A stretch of 34,965 bases of DNA. It comes from Bacteriovoracaceae bacterium (lineage in GTDB: Bacteria; Bdellovibrionota; UBA2394). The notes below the pieces were generated by a model. The model worked only from the letters and a program-made list of their open reading frames with translations. It did not search any database and was not told the origin of the DNA. Below, in pieces: positions 29,378-34,965 of the stretch. Made by a program: the position numbers and the translations under genes. The stretch's first letter is position 1; every line of letters begins with the position of its first letter. The stretch lies in the NCBI GenBank assembly GCA_028287765.1, contig JAQBPA010000269.1:1-34965 (forward strand). Direction: 5' to 3'.

Positions 29378-29920
29378 TTAGCTTCCGGTATTTTCTAAAT
29401 TGCCGGATGTAAGTTCTGCCATTTTCTTTTTAGCAACAAGACGCTGAGAAGGCGTGTCGCCTTTCGAAATTTTTTCTTGAAGCTTAATGACCGCCTGAAA
29501 CACAGCTTCGGGTGTTGGGGGGCAGCCGGGAACATAAGCATCGACCGGTACAATTGACTGAATTCCTTGAACGGTATGATAAGCGCGATAAAATCCGCCC
29601 GAAGAAGCACAAACTCCCATGCTGATGACCCATTTGGGTTCCGGCATTTGTTCATAAATTTGTCTGAGCACCGGCGCCATCTTTTCAGTGATGGTTCCCG
29701 CAACAATCAAAAGGTCGGCTTGTCGTGGCGAAAAACGAACTACTTCAGCACCCAGACGACTGATATCGTAGTGAGAGCCGACGACCGCCATATATTCAAT
29801 TCCACAACAGGCCGTTCCAAAAGGAAGCGGCCAAAGCGCATTTTTTCGAGTCCAATTAATAAATGCCTTAATTTGGGTAGTGAAAAGGGGGAGCTGTTCA
29901 ATCGGTGTCAGAGTTTTCAT
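29378..29920 (-). CDS. nuoB: NADH-quinone oxidoreductase subunit B
   Basis: '[13 protein letters not shown]', '[48 protein letters not shown]', '[14 protein letters not shown]'. Confidence 0.96.
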   Translation of the reverse strand: MKTLTPIEQLPLFTTQIKAFINWTRKNALWPLPFGTACCGIEYMAVVGSHYDISRLGAEVVRFSPRQADLLIVAGTITEKMAPVLRQIYEQMPEPKWVISMGVCASSGGFYRAYHTVQGIQSIVPVDAYVPGCPPTPEAVFQAVIKLQEKISKGDTPSQRLVAKKKMAELTSGNLENTGS

Positions 29921-30164
29921 CTATATATATGCCTCCAAATTTTACGCCTGCACACATCCTAAAGCCTTAGCCGCCTGCTTATCAACGATGGTTTCATGAT
30001 TTTAGGGGGTCGGAAGGGAGTAACCTTCGCATCAAAAGACTGGAAAGAATCCAAAATTTAGGGGAAGAGGTAATGAGCCAAACGTATCGAGCAAATAGAG
30101 CTCAGGCCCGAAAACAATAAAGAGAGGCATAAGAATAGAGTAGAAAAAAAGGTAGAAATAGCTC

Positions 30165-30197
30165 GGGCCCTAAGGGCCCATTCTGCCAAAGGCAGAA
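30165..30197. repeat. Tandem hairpins upstream of tRNA-His
   Basis: GGGCCC-TAA-GGGCCC (30165-30179) then TTCTGCC-AAA-GGCAGAA (30181-30197), both perfect. Confidence 0.7.
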
Positions 30198-30276
30198 ATA
30201 AAAACAAGTTAGAGCCCGCTCTACCAGCAAACGGTAAAAGTAATCGAAGTACCAGCACCCAAGTTTTCTCAAAGAT

Positions 30277-30350
30277 GGTGGATATAGCTCAGCTGGTAGA
30301 GCATCCGATTGTGATTCGGATGGTCACGGGTTCAAATCCCGTTATCCACC
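30277..30350 (+). tRNA. tRNA-His (anticodon GTG)
   Basis: G-1 plus GTGGATA/TATCCAC acceptor stem, D-arm AGCTCAGCTGGTAGAGC, anticodon arm CCGATTGTGATTCGG, T-arm CGGGTTCAAATCCCG. Confidence 0.97.
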
Positions 30351-30502
30351 CGTCTTCCGCTTTGGACATTTTTCCCTGTGGACGGTTTGCTCCGCAAACC
30401 TCTTCGTTTTCTCCTCCTACTCGCTCGGTCAACGTGGATCTGACCACGTCTCTCTCGCTCGGGTGTCGTCGGCCTCGCCACAGGAAAAAATCGGAAGACG
30501 GG
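30349..30502. ncRNA. Candidate structured element/RNA directly abutting tRNA-His
   Basis: CCCGTCTTCCG (30349-30359) / CGGAAGACGGG (30492-30502) outer stem; TTTTTCCCTGTGG (30369-30381) / CCACAGGAAAAA (30478-30489) second stem; inner hairpins GGTTTGC-TCC-GCAAACC and ACGTGG-ATCTGA-CCACGT. Confidence 0.5.
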
Positions 30503-30509
30503 TTCCCCG

Positions 30510-30586
30510 TTTTTTTCGGCTACGACGAGGAGCCTGTGCTTCATGAAAATTTTTTGCGACTCCATTTCATCTATTTTATTTATTTG
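30510..30586. repeat. Dispersed repeat B, copy 1
   Basis: TTTTTTTCGGCTACGACGAGGAGCCTGTGCTTCATGAA...TTGCGACTCCATTTCATCTATTT, near-identical to 32503-32577. Confidence 0.85.
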
Positions 30587-30590
30587 CTCC

Positions 30591-30720
30591 GGAGGGGGTC
30601 AAGTTTGTTAGGAGCCAGGTCAATCGGACGCCTTATTGTTTCAATTTCCGTAATCCGCACAGCCCAAACATTTATTGGATAAATTTACGAGACCTGGCTC
30701 CTGACAAACTTGACCCCTCC
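30591..30720. repeat. Long inverted-repeat element 1 (GGGGTCA-type ends)
   Basis: GGAGGGGGTCAAGTTTGTTAGGAGCCAGGTC (30591-30621) pairs with GACCTGGCTCCTGACAAACTTGACCCCTCC (30691-30720), with one indel and one T/G pair. Confidence 0.85.
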
Positions 30721-30730
30721 TCCTCCATAC

Positions 30731-30820
30731 ACAAACTCGTCCTGTCATCGCTAACGAAGTCCGCATTTAAGCGCATACGCGAGGCAAGCAGTTCCAAAAC
30801 TGTCTAACCATCCACCCATT
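30731..30820. repeat. Dispersed repeat A, copy 1
   Basis: ACAAACTCGTCCTGTCATCGCTAACGAAGTCCGCATTTAAGCGCATACGCGAGGCAAGCAGTTCCAAAACTGTCTAACCATCCACCC. Confidence 0.85.
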
Positions 30821-31011
30821 TTGATTCATCATGCGAGTACTCCCGACACTCATCAGGGATGGGCCGCGAGCGCCGGATAACGCTAAATTTGATAGACAGC
30901 ATGGCGACCGTTTACTACCCCTATTTGAAAAGTCTTTGAAAGAAAGTTTTGAAACTGTCAAAGCTGCTTGAAAAAATTCACGATTAATCGCTAACGATTA
31001 GGAGAAATCAT

Positions 31012-31212
31012 ATGGCATGTATTATTCATAAATCGAATAAAAACGCTAAACAAAGGGATTCTCGAAAACACGTTGATCATAATCTAAAAAAAACTCCTCA
31101 GTATCTCGGTGTTCCGGCCACTGTGACCAAACAACAATTTGGAATCCATTCTCAAGCTGAAGCTAAAAAGGTTTTTTCTGAAAAAAAAGAACTTTTGGAG
31201 CAAAAAAAATAA
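31012..31212 (+). CDS. Small Lys/Gln-rich protein of unknown function (66 aa)
   Basis: Good ribosome-binding site (TAGGAGAAATCATATG) and plausible codon use; no family recognised. Confidence 0.5.
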   Translation: MACIIHKSNKNAKQRDSRKHVDHNLKKTPQYLGVPATVTKQQFGIHSQAEAKKVFSEKKELLEQKK

Positions 31213-31331
31213 ATTGCCATTTCAAGAAGGTAACTGTTTGCAGAAAGAATTAGAAAAAGAATTCCGCCCAGAATGATACGTATGAGGATCGATACTTGGT
31301 AAACTCAAACCCGTCAATATCCACCAGAAAT

Positions 31332-31378
31332 CCCAAACTCGTCCCGTCATCTCTAACTGAGCCGCCTTTAAGCCGCAG
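31332..31378. repeat. Dispersed repeat A, copy 2 (partial/degenerate)
   Basis: CCCAAACTCGTCCCGTCATCTCTAACTGAGCCGCCTTTAAGCCGCAG aligns with the first half of the other copies. Confidence 0.75.
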
Positions 31379-31424
31379 TTGTTCAGATATTGTCGGGCCG
31401 ATCAAATCATGTTATCCCAGCTAA

Positions 31425-32438
31425 ATGCTCAGGGTTCTGGCCATTTTTCTTTTTTTATCGGTTCCTGTTTATGCTTCTCTACTGGATGGAGAACCGAGCA
31501 TTGACGACGACTTTGAGAAGATAGAACAGCTTCTCGATCTCGGATATCCTACGTTAGATCCGAGCGATAAGTTTCTTCATAAATTACTAGAAGAGAAAAG
31601 ATTTGATTTTTTTTATACTAAGTCCCCCGTTTTTGACAGATTAGTCCAAGATGTTTCTGAGCGATTTCGTCGAATACGTTTAAAAATCCTTAAGCAAGAA
31701 AATAACAAACTAGACACGGCTCGCTTCAATAATTTTTTAATCGTCGCAACCGAGAGAATGATTTACTGCCTCGATCGTCCTGAAACTTGGCCAATTGGAA
31801 GACGTCCTTTGCTATTTGCTGAAGATGCTTTGGAGTTGGCGATTCGGCCAAACGCTTCTTTCGTAAGCGCTCTCGTATCTCATGCTTGGGTGAGTGCATT
31901 TCGAAAGAAGCCTGATCCTGGTCTTGCGGAATATTTTCGATTGGCTGACCACGCTGTCTTTCAATTTTATGTGCAAATGCGCATGGACGATGATGCACCT
32001 CTTGCAAATCAAATTGCTTTTCTTAAAAAAATTAATGGTGCAGATCCACTTTGGAGAAAGTGGGCAATATCTATTTATAACGGCGCTGGTCCCTATGAAG
32101 AAGGGATGGAGATGTTAATGAGCGAAAAGATTCCAGATGATGTGATAAAAGTACTCACCCGAAATTGGAAACCCATCAGTGTGATTCAATCAAAGGAAAA
32201 GGCTCGCGCGAAAATTTGGGCAGGGAACGATGATTTTGATGAAAAGCTAGAAAAAATGCGCCGATTTATGATTACATTTAGAGAGCGAGCATTGTTACAA
32301 CTTGCGATGCATTTTGGGAAAGGTGTGATTTATTCAAAAGCATATGCCAATCCATTGAGGACTTGGGCAGCAGGCGTTTCACGAAGATGTAGCCTTTTTT
32401 TAAAAGGTTTAGTTCCAAGCTCGTCCCGTCATCCCTAA
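31425..32438 (+). CDS. Secreted protein of unknown function; last codons lie in repeat A
   Basis: Signal peptide 'MLRVLAIFLFLSVPVYAS'; C-terminus '...LVPSSSRHP*' encoded by repeat A. Confidence 0.6.
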   Translation: MLRVLAIFLFLSVPVYASLLDGEPSIDDDFEKIEQLLDLGYPTLDPSDKFLHKLLEEKRFDFFYTKSPVFDRLVQDVSERFRRIRLKILKQENNKLDTARFNNFLIVATERMIYCLDRPETWPIGRRPLLFAEDALELAIRPNASFVSALVSHAWVSAFRKKPDPGLAEYFRLADHAVFQFYVQMRMDDDAPLANQIAFLKKINGADPLWRKWAISIYNGAGPYEEGMEMLMSEKIPDDVIKVLTRNWKPISVIQSKEKARAKIWAGNDDFDEKLEKMRRFMITFRERALLQLAMHFGKGVIYSKAYANPLRTWAAGVSRRCSLFLKGLVPSSSRHP

Positions 32439-32508
32439 CGAAGTCCGCGTTTAAGCCGCATACGCGACGCAAGTGGTTCTAAAATCGTCTAACCATCCAC
32501 CCATTTTT
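32412..32508. repeat. Dispersed repeat A, copy 3
   Basis: GTTCCAAGCTCGTCCCGTCATCCCTAACGAAGTCCGCGTTTAAGCCGCATACGCGACGCAAGTGGTTCTAAAATCGTCTAACCATCCACCC. Confidence 0.88.
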
Positions 32509-32577
32509 TTTGGCTCCGACGAGGAGCCTGTGCTTGATGAACATTTCGCGCGACTCCATTTCATCTATTTCAATTTG
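32503..32577. repeat. Dispersed repeat B, copy 2
   Basis: TTTTTTTTGGCTCCGACGAGGAGCCTGTGCTTGATGAACATTTCGCGCGACTCCATTTCATCTATTTCAATTTG; contains perfect GGCTCC-GACGA-GGAGCC hairpin. Confidence 0.85.
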
Positions 32578-32617
32578 AACCCTGACGAGATTGAACTCAT
32601 GATATAAGTTTGGATTA

Positions 32618-33586
32618 GTGTCGCTCTACCCGCCAATAGAACCATACAATTCCGGTCACTTGAAAGTGTCTGATCTTCATCAAATTTACTTTGAAGAGTG
32701 CGGCAATCCTAACGGAGTTCCAGTCGTTCATCTTCATGGCGGACCGGGGGCTTCCTCTCTTCCCGATCATCGAAGATTTTTTGATCCGAAATTTTATCGC
32801 ATTATTTTATTTGATCAAAGAGGATCTGGAAAAAGTATGCCTCTTGGTGAAATAAAAGAAAATACGACCTGGGATTTAGTCGAAGATCTTGAAAAGATTA
32901 GAATTCATTTAAATATTAATAAGTGGATAGTCTTCGGCGGATCTTGGGGGAGTTCTTTAGGACTGGCTTATGCTCAAACCCATCCACAATCTATTTCGGG
33001 AATTATTCTTCGAGGTATTTGGCTTCAGCAGAAATGGGAACTCGACTGGCTTTTTAAAAAAGAGGGCGCGGGCCAGCATCTTCCTGAGGCCTGGGATCGA
33101 TTTTCCAATTTTATTCCTCTTCAAGAACGTGATGACTTACTGAAAGCCTATCACTCTCGCATTCAAGCAGATGAAGGATCGATTCGAACCGAGGCAGTTT
33201 TGCGTTGGTATGAATGGGAAGCAGCTCGATATTCTTTGAAGCCAGAACCAGTGGAATCCTCGAAAGGAAATTCTCCGGCGCTCGTGGCGTTCGCAAAAAT
33301 TGAGTCACATTTCATGTTCAATAGAGGCTTTTTGAAGACAGAAGATCAGCTATTGAGAGGTGTTGATAAAATTCTCTCTATTCCAGCAAAAATTATTCAC
33401 GGACGCTTGGATATGACTTGCCCCGTAAGAGCAGCTGAATTACTTCATGCTAAGTGGCCAGAAGCAAGTTTGCAGATAGTCGAGAATGCAGCTCATTCAC
33501 CTTGGGATGCTGAGATGATCGAGGCATTGATAACGGCAACGGAAGAATTTAAAAAGAAAGTTCCAAACTCGTCCCATCATCCCTAA
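32618..33586 (+). CDS. pip: Proline iminopeptidase (alpha/beta hydrolase, S33); last codons lie in repeat A
   Basis: 'HLHGGPGASSLPDHRRFFDP', 'ILFDQRGSGKSMPLGEIKENTTWDLVEDLEKIR', 'VFGGSWGSSLGLAYAQTHP', 'HGRLDMTCPV'; GTG start. Confidence 0.92.
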   Translation: MSLYPPIEPYNSGHLKVSDLHQIYFEECGNPNGVPVVHLHGGPGASSLPDHRRFFDPKFYRIILFDQRGSGKSMPLGEIKENTTWDLVEDLEKIRIHLNINKWIVFGGSWGSSLGLAYAQTHPQSISGIILRGIWLQQKWELDWLFKKEGAGQHLPEAWDRFSNFIPLQERDDLLKAYHSRIQADEGSIRTEAVLRWYEWEAARYSLKPEPVESSKGNSPALVAFAKIESHFMFNRGFLKTEDQLLRGVDKILSIPAKIIHGRLDMTCPVRAAELLHAKWPEASLQIVENAAHSPWDAEMIEALITATEEFKKKVPNSSHHP

Positions 33587-33640
33587 CAAGGTCGCGGTTT
33601 AAGCAGCATACCCGACGCAAGCTGTTCCAAAATCGTCTAA
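33561..33640. repeat. Dispersed repeat A, copy 4
   Basis: TTCCAAACTCGTCCCATCATCCCTAACAAGGTCGCGGTTTAAGCAGCATACCCGACGCAAGCTGTTCCAAAATCGTCTAA. Confidence 0.87.
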
Positions 33641-33676
33641 GTACGCACTCGTTTTTCTTCCCACTACCGCATATGA

Positions 33677-33761
33677 GGGGTCAGGTCTGGTGGTTGCGAG
33701 AATTTAGGAGCTAGCAATTTCTGCAAGAGGGCGGTTTTTCGCAACCACCAGACCTGACCCC
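33677..33761. repeat. Long inverted-repeat element 2 (GGGGTCA-type ends)
   Basis: GGGGTCAGGTCTGGTGGTTGCGA (33677-33699) perfectly complementary to TCGCAACCACCAGACCTGACCCC (33739-33761). Confidence 0.9.
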
Positions 33762-33776
33762 CTTCCTTTGAATGGT

Positions 33777-34736
33777 TTATTTGCCCTGAACGTCTACGAC
33801 TTTGATATCATTGAAAGATTCGGAATAGTTTCGCCATGTATTTGGAATATTACTCCAAGTATAAACAAAATTTCCCATACCCATTACGAAGGCCGCTCCA
33901 AGGGCAGTTTTGCGAATCAAATTTAGCTGGGGAATTTCCGGGATAGTGTCTATATCGCGAGTAGCAGTAATCACTCGAACTTCCCCATCGGAGAACGCGC
34001 GAGCCAGTTCCTTTTGAAAGGACTGATCCTTTTCGTTGAATGGAGAACCACAAGAGACAGAACATGAGATAACTCGAATATCTAAATGAGATCCGCCGAA
34101 TTTTAAATTCGCTTTTTGGAGCACTTTTAGGTCTAGAAAATTATGATCTGCAGTCTTCAATTTGTTGAAATCTCCGTGCATGCTAGTTTCAATTCGATCG
34201 AACTTGGCAGTCGCAGGCAGACTTTTAAGCTTCTCAACAAGATCTTCGGTGCTTTGAAACGAAATGAAAATATTTTTAGGATTTGCTTTGGTGCTTTTTA
34301 GAAATTTGTTGCTGATAAACGATCCTGCATTATCAGGAGAAGAATATGAGATCAGATATAAGACGCGGTCAGGATCAGGTGCCATTACTTTTTCGCTCAC
34401 TTCATCAAATTTTTTGAAGTCTATCGTGTAAAAGTGGGAGTCGAACGAGTTTAGACCTGCGAAGATGAGGCCATAAAGTGCTAAATATTTTCGATATTCT
34501 TTAAAGGATTTTCCAAAAGCTTCTTTGGGCGAATCGCCGCTTGATTTGTGGCGAAGTGTGGTAAACAAAAACATCAATGGTGCAAACATGCTCTTTGCAG
34601 AGATCTCTGCGGATTTGCTCATAATGGCGGCTAAAGTTCGTTTGCAATTTTGAAGAGCACCAGCATCTGCCGGGGAACTTAAACTGAGGCTCAAACTGCA
34701 GATCGAAAGCAAAATGATTTTGCGGAGTGTTTTCAT
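33777..34736 (-). CDS. Secreted/membrane protein of unknown function; possible DUF4347/caspase-like-fold region
   Basis: Signal peptide 'MKTLRKIILLSICSLSLSLSSPADA'; 'IETSMHGDFN...LDIRVISCSVSCGSPF...FQKELARAFSDGEVRVITATRDI'. Confidence 0.6.
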   Translation of the reverse strand: MKTLRKIILLSICSLSLSLSSPADAGALQNCKRTLAAIMSKSAEISAKSMFAPLMFLFTTLRHKSSGDSPKEAFGKSFKEYRKYLALYGLIFAGLNSFDSHFYTIDFKKFDEVSEKVMAPDPDRVLYLISYSSPDNAGSFISNKFLKSTKANPKNIFISFQSTEDLVEKLKSLPATAKFDRIETSMHGDFNKLKTADHNFLDLKVLQKANLKFGGSHLDIRVISCSVSCGSPFNEKDQSFQKELARAFSDGEVRVITATRDIDTIPEIPQLNLIRKTALGAAFVMGMGNFVYTWSNIPNTWRNYSESFNDIKVVDVQGK

Positions 34737-34965
34737 AAAAACTATTATCTATCAGTTCTCATCATCAGAAGTAAGAACGCTGTGCATGATAGAATCCATG
34801 CAATTTTCGTGCCATCCTCCACGCCCAAAAAATTTATACGAGCCGGCTCAAATTAAAGGTAACCGAGACCCCAAAGGACCTTTCATAATCACCTTACTGA
34901 AAACTTAATTTTAGAACCCACCAAGGGGAGGTGTTAGGAAATGAGCTTTGGGGCAAGACGAGAGT

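Noticed and set aside
30009-30032. GGTCGGAAGGGAGTAACC resembling the SRP RNA GGAA-loop core (GGTCCGGAAGGAAGCAGCC)
   Set aside because: Flanking stem does not pair as in SRP RNA domain IV, so treated as chance similarity.
30058-30258. 66-aa minus-strand ORF upstream of tRNA-His
   Set aside because: Low-complexity Leu/Ser-rich translation of a hairpin-rich non-coding region; no ribosome-binding site seen.
30332-30565. 77-aa minus-strand ORF (MESQKIFMKHRLLVVAEKNGEP...)
   Set aside because: Lies wholly in the structured element and repeat B; the pairing pattern explains the sequence better than coding.
30275-30682. 135-aa ORF starting MVDIAQLVEHPIVIRMVTGSNPVIHP
   Set aside because: It is a translation through tRNA-His and the adjacent structured element, a common artefact.
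30731-33640. Classical integron attC array
   Set aside because: Isolated RYYYAAC-like pieces (e.g. GTCTAAC) occur, but no matching GTTRRRY partner sites or integrase were found; kept only as a cassette-like hypothesis.
1-34965. CRISPR array or cas genes
   Set aside because: No regularly spaced short repeats or Cas motifs seen; the repeats at 30-34 kb are dispersed and kilobase-spaced.
34941-34965. Possible CDS start (GGAGGTGTTAGGAAATGAGCTTTGGGGCAAGACG) at the right edge
   Set aside because: Only about eight codons visible; good ribosome-binding site but too short to support a call.

Overview
The window is a bacterial chromosomal segment. The gene content and low-to-moderate GC suggest a Bdellovibrio-like or deltaproteobacterial-type lineage, but that is an inference and was not tested. 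Most of 1-30 kb is a dense housekeeping and envelope region: the 3' end of a BamA/TamA-type barrel gene, Ppx/GppA, a leftward tolQ-tolR-tolA/tonB-like-tolB cluster, a divergent ftsE-ftsX-coiled coil-ctpA cluster, xseA, and a leftward complex I cluster nuoB-CD-E-F-G-I containing only peripheral-arm subunits. Accessory features in this part are a MntA/HepT (MNT-HEPN) pair, a VapBC/FitAB-like pair with a perfect operator-like inverted repeat, a secreted serpin, an orphan 1018-aa protein, and several secreted proteins of unknown function. The most unusual part is about 30.0-33.8 kb, downstream of a tRNA-His(GTG) gene. It holds a ~155-nt structured element abutting the tRNA, a dispersed repeat (four copies) that supplies the last codons and stop codon of at least two unrelated ORFs, a second hairpin repeat (two copies, with and without the structured element), and two long inverted-repeat elements with GGGGTCA-type ends but different arm sequences. 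This looks like a cassette-like or repeat-driven accessory hotspot and is the best candidate for something undescribed. No transposase or integrase was recognised in the window. All calls come from reading the sequence and supplied ORFs; no database search was run.
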